NCBI GenBank assembly: GCA_030621915.1
Contig: JAUXGV010000002.1
Location: forward strand, 1-46,188
Length of the DNA: 46,188 bases
Direction: 5' to 3'
Source of the DNA: Flavobacteriaceae bacterium
GTDB lineage: Bacteria; Bacteroidota; Bacteroidia; Flavobacteriales; Flavobacteriaceae
Under the pieces are notes generated by a model, which was given only the letters and a program-made list of their open reading frames with translations, made no database searches and was not told where the DNA came from. Below, one piece after another: positions 36,301-44,890 of the stretch. Positions within the stretch are counted from its first letter, which is position 1; each line of letters opens with the position of its first letter. The position numbers and the translations under genes were made by a program.

Positions 36301-37736
36301 CCTTTAAATGTCAAATTAATATTCGGGTCATTTACATTTAGTTCCCCGTTAAAATGCCTGTCTTTTAAAAACCCATTGATATCAATATCCGAATATGTGT
36401 AACCCTTGTACTGATGCTTACGTATCAATCCAATCACTTTAGTATTGATTTTATCCATTTGAAAGCCTTTCCCTTCAATTTCACCAGTCATTGACAAATT
36501 ACCAACCAAACTATCCCCTATAAAAGTACCTAGGTCAAATTCTTCCAGATCGATTTGCCCCTTATAGATGGCTTTATCAACATTATTGAAGTTTACAAGT
36601 TCAATATCCGTTTTAAAAGAACCAATATCAGATTGCGTATTTAATTTAGAATAAATAGAAGATTTCGTCACATTCACCTTGCCTGAGCTTGTAAATGATC
36701 CTATTCTTTCAAATAAAGTAGGTATTTTTTTTCCTAATATATTAGGTAATAAACTTATTAAATGATCATAATTGGAAGTCAATTTATCAATATCGGCCTT
36801 TAATTCAAAGTTTTTATTTTGAATTAAATTTTTCATACTAAATGACCCTATCAATTCAAAATCTCTGTTTGATGCAAGCTCAAAATCTATCAATTCAAGA
36901 TTATTAATTGTACCCCTCGCTTTTGTTTTAAAATGAATCACATCGTTTTTTCCGAATTCATTATAAAATTTTCTTAAATCGACCAATGCAATATCAGCCT
37001 GATAAAATTCAGCCTCTAAATTTACGTTTTCTGTGAAATTTGAAAAATCACCCTCATCATATTTAAATATTATATCGGCCGAGAAGTTAGAGTTTTTAGT
37101 TTTCAATCGAGTATTCTTAAACTCCATTTTTGTACTGGAATAGCTAAATTTTGTTTCAAAATCAATAATATTAAGATGATGATTTTCATTGGTGCGTAAA
37201 TCATGAATAGAGGCACTTACATGATCATCGTGAACTTTAAATCCATCAAAATACCCACTAATATTATGATAAAATACAATGGGTTCTTTACTTTTATTTT
37301 CATCTATTAAGTTGAAATTGACTTGATTTAGAAAAACAGAAGATGATGTTAATCGAAATGGTTTATCACTATTATCAGATTCCTTTTTAAATTTTTCAGT
37401 GAATACATTTAAATTATTATTTTCCTCGCCTTTATAAGTTTTTAAGTTAAAAATAGCATTTTCAACTTCTATATCAGCAAACAGTAAATTACCTTTGAAT
37501 ATTTTCCTAAAATTTAAGACAGAAGTTGATAACTTGTTCACATAGATTAGTGAGTCCTGATGGTGATCTTTTATCAAAATATTTTCTAATTCTAAATTTC
37601 TAAGTGAAGATAAGTCAACCTTTTCAATCATTATAGAGGTTTCGTATTTTGAATTCAATCTTGCGGTAATGGTTTTTGCCAAACTTGTTTGCACAATTGA
37701 GAAAGACAATAAAACACTCAAAACAACCATTAACAA
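33336..37736 (-). CDS. tamB: Translocation and assembly module TamB homologue
   Basis: TamB-like proteins are very long beta-rich periplasmic proteins that bridge inner and outer membranes in lipid transport or outer-membrane protein assembly. The 1466-residue frame starts with a hydrophobic anchor (about 1-20) followed by the repeated short beta-strand pattern of AsmA/TamB proteins. A C-terminal TamB (DUF490) domain occupies about the last 450 residues (for example GNGDGNLKLNIDTNGRFEIFGVL). The TTG at 37736 is the only ordinary start, but codons upstream to the stop at 37791-37793 encode IIKRLKKISIRILLITI, an ideal basic head, so the true start may be a non-standard ATT or ATC around 37784-37787. 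Confidence 0.92.
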   Translation of the reverse strand: MLMVVLSVLLSFSIVQTSLAKTITARLNSKYETSIMIEKVDLSSLRNLELENILIKDHHQDSLIYVNKLSTSVLNFRKIFKGNLLFADIEVENAIFNLKTYKGEENNNLNVFTEKFKKESDNSDKPFRLTSSSVFLNQVNFNLIDENKSKEPIVFYHNISGYFDGFKVHDDHVSASIHDLRTNENHHLNIIDFETKFSYSSTKMEFKNTRLKTKNSNFSADIIFKYDEGDFSNFTENVNLEAEFYQADIALVDLRKFYNEFGKNDVIHFKTKARGTINNLELIDFELASNRDFELIGSFSMKNLIQNKNFELKADIDKLTSNYDHLISLLPNILGKKIPTLFERIGSFTSSGKVNVTKSSIYSKLNTQSDIGSFKTDIELVNFNNVDKAIYKGQIDLEEFDLGTFIGDSLVGNLSMTGEIEGKGFQMDKINTKVIGLIRKHQYKGYTYSDIDINGFLKDRHFNGELNVNDPNINLTFKGLADLSAEEYEFDFKADVNHADFLKLNLFTRDERSILKGKIDINLRGSNLDNMVGEIHFKESTYINQNEKYYFKDFNVSSFFKDSIREVRVNSTDIINGFVRGNFKFKDLKKLSKNSIGSLFVNYQKEEVANSQFLEFNFNIYNKIVEVFFPDVRLGANTIIRGEMDSDKDKLKLSIKSPDIVAFENEIENIRLQVDNKNPLYHTLLSVDKVNSKHYNIANVNLVNVTLNDTLFMRTDFIGGNELKEKFNLSFYYTINENNQFVFGFKSSELVFKNNTWKINPENNNQNKFVFDNKFKNFAIDNIDAVSEDQYIGLAGLVYDNDNKNIDLKFENVNLYDITPNVDSVAIDGKVNGVINLKSVNGNTLPLADMTINYFSINDDFYGDLTFNARGDKSIKNYNYQAKLVNGDLISFYSKGKLDFVPEKPTISAEIVFNNFKISAFSPLGKTVLSEIRGYASGRTFISGNIENPKIDGEINLEEAGIALPYLNVNYNFLGNTRVKLYDQTFDFLNISLQDDIMKTTGILQGKISHKNFKNWNLDLGLTTDNLLVLNTEYDEEKEDVVYYGTGLLSGSTTLKGPTDDLVIDVRGKTNKGTEIIIPLNYLSTISETKLITFDQPEILDKEIDKKGEIIFKQLKGLTLNFDLEVTKDAIAQVVIDKVSGSLLRGSGDGNLKLNIDTNGRFEIFGVLVIDNGEYQFKNIINKNFKMKRGGTIVWNGNPYDAELNIEAINITKANPSVLLDELNSSRKIDVELITVITGTLSSANFDFDINIPNASSLVSSELEFKLNNEDDKLTQFVSLLATGNFINLEKSNSDFGSAALSGTIAQKASSMLTQILKSSNENIEVDVTYDVGKSNSVEDVITDDQLGISVSGRIADRVIVHGKVGVPVGSNTNSSVIGEVEVEIPLNEAETLSAKVYNRQNEIQFDVLEGEGYTQGAGISYQFNFDNGDEFLTKLGIKKSKEAKEASKKEKDSLRAIKKSEKNKK

Positions 37737-37802
37737 TATGGTTATTAATAAGATACGAATACTTATTTTCTTTAGGCGTTTGATAATTTTTTAATTTCTA
37801 AA

Positions 37803-37829
37803 TTTGCATGTCTAAAAGTACAATATTTG
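37803..37829 (+). promoter_or_regulatory. Candidate promoter for tsaD
   Basis: TTTG at 37803-37806 and AATATTTG at 37822-37829 lie 15 bases apart upstream of the tsaD ATG (37846). The -7 box deviates in its first base and the spacing is slightly short, so this is a weak match in the divergent gap to tamB. Confidence 0.3.
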
Positions 37830-37845
37830 TGCCTAATTATTAACC

Positions 37846-38877
37846 ATGACTAAAAAATCTATCCATATTCTTGCTATTGAATCATCATGTGATGATACAA
37901 GTGCTGCTATATTAAAAAATGATGTTGTTTTATCAAATGTTGTTGCCAATCAAAAAATACATGCTCAATATGGAGGAGTAGTACCCGAATTGGCTTCAAG
38001 AGAGCATCAAAAAAATATAGTTCCCGTGGTTCAACAGGCATTGGTTGAGGCTGGAATTGGTAAAAATGACTTAGATGCTGTGGCATTTACAAAGGGGCCG
38101 GGATTGATGGGATCACTATTGGTAGGAACTTCTTTTGCTAAATCTGTATCTATTGCTCTAAATATTCCTCTTATAGGTGTTAATCACATGCAAGCTCATG
38201 TTTTGGCACATTTTATAAATGATGAGAATCAAAATATTCCTGAATTCCCATTTTTATGTTTAACTATTAGTGGTGGTCATACGCAAATATTGAAAATTAA
38301 AAGTCATGCTAATTTTGAAATTTTGGGAGAAACCATAGACGATGCGGTAGGCGAGGCATTTGATAAATCTGCTAAACTCCTGGGTTTAAAATATCCAGGT
38401 GGGCCTTTGATAGATAAATTTGCCAAAAAAGGAAATAAAAATGCGTTTGTATTTACAGAGCCTAAAACCAAAAATGATTTAGATTTCAGCTTTAGCGGTT
38501 TGAAAACAGCTATTCTATATTTTTTACAAAAAGAAGTTAAAAACAATCCAAATTTTATCAAGGAAAACATTTATGATATTTGTGCATCCATACAGTATAC
38601 AATTATCAATATATTGATGAAGAAATTGAAATTAGCGAGTAAAAAAACAGGTATAAAACATATTGCCATTGCAGGCGGAGTATCTGCCAATTCAGGAATC
38701 AGGAAAAATATTAAGGATTGTGAACAGAATTTGGGTTGGAAAACTTATGTTCCAAACTTTGAATATACTACTGATAATGCTGCTATGATAGGAATTGTAG
38801 GATACTACAAATATATAAACAAGAGCTTTGATACTGAAAATACTCTTGCTATTTCAAGATTAAAAATAAATGATTAA
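37846..38877 (+). CDS. tsaD: tRNA N6-adenosine threonylcarbamoyltransferase TsaD
   Basis: TsaD transfers threonylcarbamoyl to A37 of ANN-decoding tRNAs with TsaB and TsaE. The 343-residue protein has the ASKHA fold. It begins ILAIESSCDDTSAAIL (8-23). The metal site is NHMQAH with H114 and H118. LTISGGHTQIL and AVGEAFDKSAKLLGLKYPGGP follow, then the late GGVSANSGIR and TTDNAAMIG. It is complete and of normal length. The product modification is the substrate of MtaB encoded at 3344. It diverges from tamB and converges on the acyltransferase gene. Confidence 0.97.
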   Translation: MTKKSIHILAIESSCDDTSAAILKNDVVLSNVVANQKIHAQYGGVVPELASREHQKNIVPVVQQALVEAGIGKNDLDAVAFTKGPGLMGSLLVGTSFAKSVSIALNIPLIGVNHMQAHVLAHFINDENQNIPEFPFLCLTISGGHTQILKIKSHANFEILGETIDDAVGEAFDKSAKLLGLKYPGGPLIDKFAKKGNKNAFVFTEPKTKNDLDFSFSGLKTAILYFLQKEVKNNPNFIKENIYDICASIQYTIINILMKKLKLASKKTGIKHIAIAGGVSANSGIRKNIKDCEQNLGWKTYVPNFEYTTDNAAMIGIVGYYKYINKSFDTENTLAISRLKIND

Positions 38878-38889
38878 TCTTTTACAATA

Positions 38890-38926
38890 AAAACCGCTAG
38901 TCTTTAATTATTCGAGTAACGGTTTT
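38890..38926. terminator. Bidirectional terminator-like hairpin
   Basis: AAAACCG (38890-38896) and CGGTTTT (38920-38926) form a 7-bp stem between tsaD (+) and the acyltransferase gene (-), ending in T-rich sequence on both strands. The layout suits termination in both directions. Confidence 0.55.
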
Positions 38927-38949
38927 AAGTTATTCTAATAAAATTTAGC

Positions 38950-40197
38950 TTACATCATTATTTCGGCTCCAATTTTTTTATAATCTCCATGCTCTAGTTT
39001 CTCCCTAATTGCTGAAAAAGCTTTAATGGTTAAATCAACATCTTCCAAGGTATGAACACTTGTTGGAATTAATCGAAGCAAAATCATTCCTTTAGGTATA
39101 ATAGGATAAATTACTATAGAACAAAATATTCTATGATTTTCACGTAAATCATTTACCAATGCCATAGCTTCCGGCACATCTCCTTCTAAAAATACCGGAG
39201 TTACACATGTATTGGTTTTCCCAATATTGAAACCTTTTTCTTTTAATCCGTTTTGCAATGCATTTACATTCTCCCAAAGCTTTTCTCTAAGTTCGGGCAT
39301 AGTTCTAATCATATCCAATCGCTTTAATGCTCCTTTTACCATTGCCAATGGCAAAGATTTTGCAAACATTTGTGAACGCATATTGTATTGCATGTATTTA
39401 ATCACCTCTTTATCTGCTGCAAAAAAAGCGCCAATACCTGCCATTGATTTAGCAAAGGTTGCAAAATACACATCTATCTGATCTTGTACACCTTGTTCCT
39501 CACCTGCTCCTGCTCCCGATTTGCCAAGCGTTCCGAAACCATGAGCATCATCAACCAATAGTCTAAAGTTGTATTTTTCTTTAAAGGCTACAATTTCTTT
39601 TAGCTTACCCTGTTCTCCTCTCATACCAAAAACTCCTTCACTAATAACCAAGATACCTCCACCAGTTTCATTAGCAATTCTCGCCGCTCTGACTAAGTTT
39701 TTCTCAAAACTTTCTATATCGTTATGCCTATATGTAAACCTCTTGCCATGATGTAATCTAACTCCATCAATTATACATGCATGCGAATCCATATCATAAA
39801 CAATAACATCGTTTTTAGAAACCAAAGTATCTATAGCCGACACCATTCCCTGATACCCAAAATTCACCAAATAGGCAGCTTCTTTACTTACAAAATCAGC
39901 ACATTCACGCTCTAATTGCTCGTGATATTTAGTATGACCAGACATCATTCTGGCACCCATAGGGTATGCTAACCCATAATCTTTGGTAGCATCGGCATCA
40001 GCTTTTATAACGTCAGGGTGATTTGCTAAACCCAAGTAATCATTTATACTCCAGGTAATTACCTCTTTTCCGTTAAATTTCATATGATTAGAGATAGGTC
40101 CTTCTAATTTAGGAAACACATAATATCCCTCTGCCTGTTTAGCCCATTTTCCTAAAGGGCCCTTGTCCTTAATAATTCTTTCAAATAAGTCTTTCAT
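38950..40197 (-). CDS. Alpha-oxoamine synthase: probable cysteate fatty-acyltransferase (capnine synthesis)
   Basis: This PLP-dependent fold-type-I enzyme of 415 residues belongs to the serine palmitoyltransferase/KBL/BioF family, which joins an acyl thioester to an amino acid with loss of CO2. Landmarks are SINDYLGLANHP, the MGARMMSGHTKYHEQLE segment, DSHACIIDGVRLHHGKR, VDDAHGFGTLGKSGAG, and the PLP lysine K250 in TFAKSMAG. Bacteroidetes members with this MKDLFERIIKDKGPLGKWA start are the cysteate acyltransferases that make sulfonolipid bases. The adjacent cysteine-synthase-like gene supports cysteate use. Serine palmitoyltransferase is the main alternative. Confidence 0.85.
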   Translation of the reverse strand: MKDLFERIIKDKGPLGKWAKQAEGYYVFPKLEGPISNHMKFNGKEVITWSINDYLGLANHPDVIKADADATKDYGLAYPMGARMMSGHTKYHEQLERECADFVSKEAAYLVNFGYQGMVSAIDTLVSKNDVIVYDMDSHACIIDGVRLHHGKRFTYRHNDIESFEKNLVRAARIANETGGGILVISEGVFGMRGEQGKLKEIVAFKEKYNFRLLVDDAHGFGTLGKSGAGAGEEQGVQDQIDVYFATFAKSMAGIGAFFAADKEVIKYMQYNMRSQMFAKSLPLAMVKGALKRLDMIRTMPELREKLWENVNALQNGLKEKGFNIGKTNTCVTPVFLEGDVPEAMALVNDLRENHRIFCSIVIYPIIPKGMILLRLIPTSVHTLEDVDLTIKAFSAIREKLEHGDYKKIGAEIMM

Positions 40198-40326
40198 CTA
40201 AATTTTAATTTTATTCAAGAAAATATAATTTCCCTACCTAATTTCATCGGCAAAAATAGAAAATTTTATTAATCCAATCAAAAACTTAACATATTGATTT
40301 TAATATTATTAAGTTTATATAACAAA

Positions 40327-40361
40327 AAAAGAGGCCATTTCAATATCAAATAACCTCTTTT
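40327..40361 (-). terminator. Terminator of the cysteate-synthase-like gene
   Basis: AAAAGAGG (40327-40334) pairs with CCTCTTTT (40354-40361), with a further ATTT/AAAT inner stem. Read on the minus strand it is followed by a run of seven Ts. It lies 17 bases after the stop of the cysteate-synthase-like gene, so the acyltransferase downstream may be transcribed separately or by read-through. Confidence 0.7.
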
Positions 40362-40378
40362 CTTATATTTATTTTAGC

Positions 40379-41416
40379 TTAATTTATTATTTCAACTTCC
40401 CCTTTTGGTTGCATTTGTGCGTCAAAAAATCCTTGTTCCTGCATCCATTCATCGCTATAGATTTTTTCCATATAGCGAGAACCATGATCAGGTAAAATAA
40501 GAACCACAACGCTATTTTTATCAAAATACCCTTGTTCAGCGTATTGAGTCATAGCTTGTACAACGGCACCACTGGTATAACCTGCAAAAATACCTTCGGT
40601 TACTGCCAATTCACGTGCTTTATGGGCTGCAGCCTCATCGGTTACTTTTTCAAATATGTCGATAACATTAAAATTTGTTGCCGTTGGAATCAAATTTTTA
40701 CCCAAACCTTCAATTCGGTAGGGATAAATTTCATTGATATCGAATTCAGCTGAGTCATGAAATTTTTTCAAAACACTGCCAAAGGCATCAACACCTAAAA
40801 CTTTAATATTTGAATTTTGTTCTTTCAAATATTTTCCAACTCCTGATATTGTTCCACCAGTTCCGCTAGCTACCACTACATGAGTTACTTTCCCTTCGGT
40901 TTGTTTCCAAATTTCAGGTCCTGTAGACATATAATGAGCATCTGCATTTAATTCATTAAAATATTGATTTATAAAAACAGAATCGGCAGTTTCAGAATGC
41001 AATCTTTTGGCTACTTCATAATACGACCTTGGGTCGTCTGCGGCTACATTTGCTGGACAAACATAAACTTTAGCACCCATTGCTTTTAACATATTAATTT
41101 TGCCCTTAGAAGCCTTCGAATTAACCGCCAAAATACAATCATATCCTTTTATTATACAAACCAAAGCGATACTGAATCCTGTATTACCTGATGTAGTCTC
41201 AATAACCGTAAAACCTTTTTTCAAAATTCCTTTTCTTTCTGCTTCTTCAACTATGTGAATGGCAATACGGTCTTTCATTGAATGCCCAGGATTAAAGGCT
41301 TCATATTTTGCTAAGAATTGACCGTCAAAATTTTGAGTGATTTTGTTTAATTTTATAAGAGGTGTTTCTCCAACTAAATCTAATATATTATTGGTTATCC
41401 CTTTATGTTTATTCAT
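40379..41416 (-). CDS. Cysteine-synthase-like PLP enzyme, probable cysteate synthase
   Basis: The 345-residue protein is a fold-type-II PLP enzyme. The PLP lysine is K48 in NPGHSMKDR, the substrate loop is [10 protein letters not shown], and the phosphate cup is [17 protein letters not shown]-terminal serine segment ([22 protein letters not shown]) follows. The NPGHSMKDR form differs from the NPAGSVKDR of ordinary CysK. In flavobacteria such a gene sits beside the cysteate acyltransferase and is assigned to making cysteate (from phosphoserine and sulfite), the first step of capnine synthesis. A plain cysteine synthase or cystathionine beta-synthase cannot be excluded. Confidence 0.85.
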   Translation of the reverse strand: MNKHKGITNNILDLVGETPLIKLNKITQNFDGQFLAKYEAFNPGHSMKDRIAIHIVEEAERKGILKKGFTVIETTSGNTGFSIALVCIIKGYDCILAVNSKASKGKINMLKAMGAKVYVCPANVAADDPRSYYEVAKRLHSETADSVFINQYFNELNADAHYMSTGPEIWKQTEGKVTHVVVASGTGGTISGVGKYLKEQNSNIKVLGVDAFGSVLKKFHDSAEFDINEIYPYRIEGLGKNLIPTATNFNVIDIFEKVTDEAAAHKARELAVTEGIFAGYTSGAVVQAMTQYAEQGYFDKNSVVVLILPDHGSRYMEKIYSDEWMQEQGFFDAQMQPKGEVEIIN

Positions 41417-41536
41417 AAAACTATAATACTTTTATTAAAAATCCGTGCAAATTTACGCATTTATTTTAAATCAATAAATTTAATCATTGAAAATTAAAAA
41501 AATTATATTTCAGTTAACAATAATACAAAAATAATT

Positions 41537-43693
41537 TTAATTCCCAATATCTTCTAAATCAAATAAAAACACATAATCTCTTGCAACTTCTTTTAAAGCA
41601 TCAAATCTACCTGATGCACCTCCATGCCCAGTATCCATGTTGGTGTGTAAAAATAATAAATTACTATCTGTTTTAAGTTCTCTCAATTTAGCCACCCATT
41701 TTGCCGGTTCGAAATATTGAACTTGTGAATCATGAAGACCCGTGGTTACCAACATATTTGGATAGGATTTTTTATTAACATTATCATAGGGTGAATAAGA
41801 CATCATATAATCATAAGATTCTTTATTCTTTGGATTGCCCCACTCATCAAATTCTCCAGTTGTTAAGGGAATACTTTCATCCAGCATCGTAGTTACAACA
41901 TCCACAAAAGGTACAGAAGCGATGATACCATTATACAATTCGGCTTCCATATTAATAATTGCGCCCATTAATAATCCTCCTGCTGAACCTCCTTCGGCAT
42001 ATAAATGATTAGGAGAAGTATAATTCTTTTTAATAAGATGCTTGGCACAATCATTAAAATCAGTAAATGTGTTTTTTTTATGGAACATTTTTCCATTTTC
42101 ATACCATTGCCTTCCCAAATACTCACTCCCCCTTATATGTGCTGTTGCATAAACAAACCCTCTATCCAATAAACTGAGTTTTACCGTACTGAATCTGTCT
42201 TCAACGGTATGACCATATGATCCATAGGCGTATAACAACAGCGGTGTGTCGGCATTTAATTGAGTATCTTTTCTATAAACCAGAGAAATTGCCACTTTTT
42301 TTCCATCCCTTGCTGTAGCCCAAATCCTTTCACTTTTATAATTATTTTTATCAAACTTCCCTCCTAATACTTCCTGTTCTTTTTTTACATCCTTTGATTT
42401 ATTCTCCATATTAAAATCAATTACAGACGTGGGCGTGGTAAATGAATTATAGCTATATCTTAAAACATCTGTATCAAACTCAGGATTGTAATAAACGGAG
42501 GCCGAATAGGTTTCTTCATCAAAAGGTAAATAATAATCAGTCTGATTTTTCCATTTTTTAATTCTTATTTTATTCAAACCATTGTTCCGTTCTTCCAATA
42601 TTAAATAATCTTTAAAGATGGAAAAATCTTCTAATAATGTATCATCCCTATGTGGAATCACATCTGTCCAATTCTCTTTTTTTGAATTGTTAACAGGTGT
42701 CTTCATTAATTTGAAATTCTTTGCCCCATCTTTATTCGTAAGTACATAAAAATCATTTTCAAAATGTGCAATACTATATTCCAAATCACGCTCCCTGGGT
42801 TGAATAATCTTAAAATCCTGATTTGGGTTATCTGCTTCTAAAAATCTATACTCTGTTGAAACTGTATTATAACATCCAATGATAATATACTTTTTTGATT
42901 TTGATTTGAAAACATAAGCTCCAAATGTATCATCTTTTTCCTCATAAACTAAAACATCTTCAGAAGCATGGGTTCCTAATATATGCTTGAATATTTTATC
43001 ACTTCTTAAGGTTATTGGATCTTTTTTTGTATAAAAAATTGTTTTATTATCATTTGCCCATGCTGCTCCACCCGTAGTATTTTTAATTAGATCAGGATAG
43101 GTTTCACCGGTTTCAAGGTTTTTAAATTGAAGATTATACTGTCTTCTGCTGATAGTATCCACTCCAAACGAAGCTAAGTTATTATTTTCACTTACATTCA
43201 AACCAACCAAAGCATAATAATCATGGCCTTCTGCCAATTCATTCACATCGAATATTATTTCTTCATTAGCTTCCAAATCATCTTTCTTTCTTGTATGAAT
43301 CGGATATTGTTTGCCCGTTTCAAAACGGGTTATATAATAATATCCATTTTTCTTATAGGGAACTGACTCATCATCTTCCTTAATTCTGGATTTCATTTCT
43401 TCAAATAAGCTCTTTTGAAACTCTTTTGTATTTGCAGTAAGTAAATCATAATATTTATTTTCGGCATTCAAATATTCAATAACTTCCGGGTTCTCTTTAT
43501 CTTTTAACCAATAATAATTGTCTATTCTAACATCATTATGAATTACTAATTCTTTAGATATTTTTTTTGCAACTGGAGCTTTAACTTGGTTTTTAATCAT
43601 AATATTTTGTTCCTGTTTACCTTCATTTTTTATTTGACAAGAAGTGGCAAAAGTAAGAGATAATAAGATGGCAATTAAATTATATTTATTCAT
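41537..43693 (-). CDS. S9 family prolyl oligopeptidase / oligopeptidase B-like lipoprotein
   Basis: The 718-residue enzyme has a lipoprotein signal (ATSC, lipidated C19), so it acts at the envelope rather than in the cytosol. An N-terminal seven-bladed beta-propeller (about 60-470) is followed by the alpha/beta-hydrolase domain. The triad is visible as S570 (GGSAGG), D655 (GLHDSQ) and H690 (TGHGGASGRF). VAISLVYRKD and AYGSYG mark the start of the catalytic domain. Length and GGSAGG fit the oligopeptidase B (PtrB) branch, which cleaves short peptides after basic residues, though prolyl oligopeptidase cannot be excluded. Confidence 0.93.
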   Translation of the reverse strand: MNKYNLIAILLSLTFATSCQIKNEGKQEQNIMIKNQVKAPVAKKISKELVIHNDVRIDNYYWLKDKENPEVIEYLNAENKYYDLLTANTKEFQKSLFEEMKSRIKEDDESVPYKKNGYYYITRFETGKQYPIHTRKKDDLEANEEIIFDVNELAEGHDYYALVGLNVSENNNLASFGVDTISRRQYNLQFKNLETGETYPDLIKNTTGGAAWANDNKTIFYTKKDPITLRSDKIFKHILGTHASEDVLVYEEKDDTFGAYVFKSKSKKYIIIGCYNTVSTEYRFLEADNPNQDFKIIQPRERDLEYSIAHFENDFYVLTNKDGAKNFKLMKTPVNNSKKENWTDVIPHRDDTLLEDFSIFKDYLILEERNNGLNKIRIKKWKNQTDYYLPFDEETYSASVYYNPEFDTDVLRYSYNSFTTPTSVIDFNMENKSKDVKKEQEVLGGKFDKNNYKSERIWATARDGKKVAISLVYRKDTQLNADTPLLLYAYGSYGHTVEDRFSTVKLSLLDRGFVYATAHIRGSEYLGRQWYENGKMFHKKNTFTDFNDCAKHLIKKNYTSPNHLYAEGGSAGGLLMGAIINMEAELYNGIIASVPFVDVVTTMLDESIPLTTGEFDEWGNPKNKESYDYMMSYSPYDNVNKKSYPNMLVTTGLHDSQVQYFEPAKWVAKLRELKTDSNLLFLHTNMDTGHGGASGRFDALKEVARDYVFLFDLEDIGN

Positions 43694-43790
43694 TTTAAAA
43701 ATTATTTCAAAAATTGAAATTAAGCCACTTTAATTCCTGAATTTTTCATAGTTTTATACGATACAAATATTAACTTTTAACTCTTGAATT

Positions 43791-44114
43791 ATGTTTGGAG
43801 ACATGAAAGGAATGGTGGCTAAATTGCAGGAAGCACAGGCCAAAATAGAGGAAACAAAAAATAGACTGAATACGGTTTTTGTTGACGGTGAATCCGGTAA
43901 TGGAAAAGTAGTGGTTACCGCAACTGCAAATAGAGAAATTAAAAATATTGCTATTGATAACGAGCTGCTAAACGACAAAGAAGAATTGGAAGATTATTTG
44001 ATTATTGCGCTAAATGATGCTATAAAAAAAGCCAATGACATAAACGAAACCGAATTAGCTGCAGCGGCTAAAGATGGAATGCCCGATATTCCAGGAATGA
44101 ATATGTTTAAATAA
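43791..44114 (+). CDS. YbaB/EbfC family DNA-binding protein
   Basis: This 107-residue cytosolic dimer of the YbaB/EbfC family binds DNA as a nucleoid-associated protein. Features are the N-terminal helix [23 protein letters not shown], the strand [28 protein letters not shown], and the helix [20 protein letters not shown]. It ends in a short Pro/Gly/Met tail. It is usually paired with dnaX and recR, neither of which is present. It diverges from the S9 peptidase gene, with 97 bases between starts. Confidence 0.93.
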   Translation: MFGDMKGMVAKLQEAQAKIEETKNRLNTVFVDGESGNGKVVVTATANREIKNIAIDNELLNDKEELEDYLIIALNDAIKKANDINETELAAAAKDGMPDIPGMNMFK

Positions 44115-44213
44115 TTGAGACGGATGAAAGGAGACGAGTTTTTGGAAACAAGTATCCAGTAGTTGGCATCTGGCATTTTTTCATCGATGTTCGGGAAATT
44201 TTAATTGGTTTTG
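44115..44213. other. Intergenic stretch with repeat-like sequence
   Basis: Between ybaB (+) and the lysoplasmalogenase gene (-), the sequence around 44150-44180 (TATCCAGTAGTTGGCATCTGGCA) resembles the CCAGTA/CCAGCAT style intergenic repeats of flavobacteria. No terminator or gene is seen. Confidence 0.3.
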
Positions 44214-44882
44214 TTATTTGGCACTTGTTATTTTTAATCTAACCATATACTTAAAGATTAAATATTGTGCCAATACATAAGTGATCATAATTGTTGCCGG
44301 ATAAATTATATGAGGCTCATGAAATTTATTTAAGGCAATCATAGTATCTGATACTATAAAAATAGTAGCACCGAACAATAAATATTTGGAGGATCTGCTA
44401 TTTTTACTACCCAAATAATTTAAAAGAGACACCACACCGAATATGGAAATTGTAATTCCGTACAACGCAACTGGGAAAAGAAATTCTTCTACACCATCCT
44501 TTAATTTATACATTAATATGACATAGAAAGCCAAAAAGGGCAAAACAGCCATAGTTTTCCAACCTAATGAAGACTTATTTAATTGACCCATTATAATTTT
44601 AATAAACAGGATTTGAGTTATTAAAAACGAGCCTATCCCAAACAAAAAGTAATTGAACTTATCTAATAGTAATACATCTCCTAAAAAGGAAAAAATCAAT
44701 GCAACAAGATACCATTTATTCATTTTGTCAACCGAATAATAATATAATCCCATCAACGATGGAATAATTAAAGGCTTGAATATAAACCGAATCCATTCAA
44801 GGTTTAAAATGACACCAATAATATCAAGGATAGAAACAGCCAAAAATAAAATGGTAAAGAACTTAACTCTATTTTTAATCAT
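44214..44882 (-). CDS. YhhN/TMEM86 family protein, probable lysoplasmalogenase
   Basis: The 222 residues form about eight membrane segments. YhhN-family points are FIFKPLIIPSLMGLYYY near the N-terminus, IFSFLGDVLLLD (conserved GD) around residue 65, and FGATIFIVSDTMIALNKF toward the end. Characterised relatives hydrolyse the vinyl-ether bond of lysoplasmalogens. Whether this organism makes plasmalogens is not known from the window, so the substrate is uncertain. It starts eight bases after ligA, so the two are probably co-transcribed. Confidence 0.88.
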   Translation of the reverse strand: MIKNRVKFFTILFLAVSILDIIGVILNLEWIRFIFKPLIIPSLMGLYYYSVDKMNKWYLVALIFSFLGDVLLLDKFNYFLFGIGSFLITQILFIKIIMGQLNKSSLGWKTMAVLPFLAFYVILMYKLKDGVEEFLFPVALYGITISIFGVVSLLNYLGSKNSRSSKYLLFGATIFIVSDTMIALNKFHEPHIIYPATIMITYVLAQYLIFKYMVRLKITSAK

Positions 44883-44890
44883 AAACTATA

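Noticed and set aside
43704-43720. Inverted repeat ATTTCAA/TTGAAAT upstream of the S9 peptidase gene
   Set aside because: Seven-base arms in very AT-rich DNA are expected by chance, and no promoter element is aligned with it.
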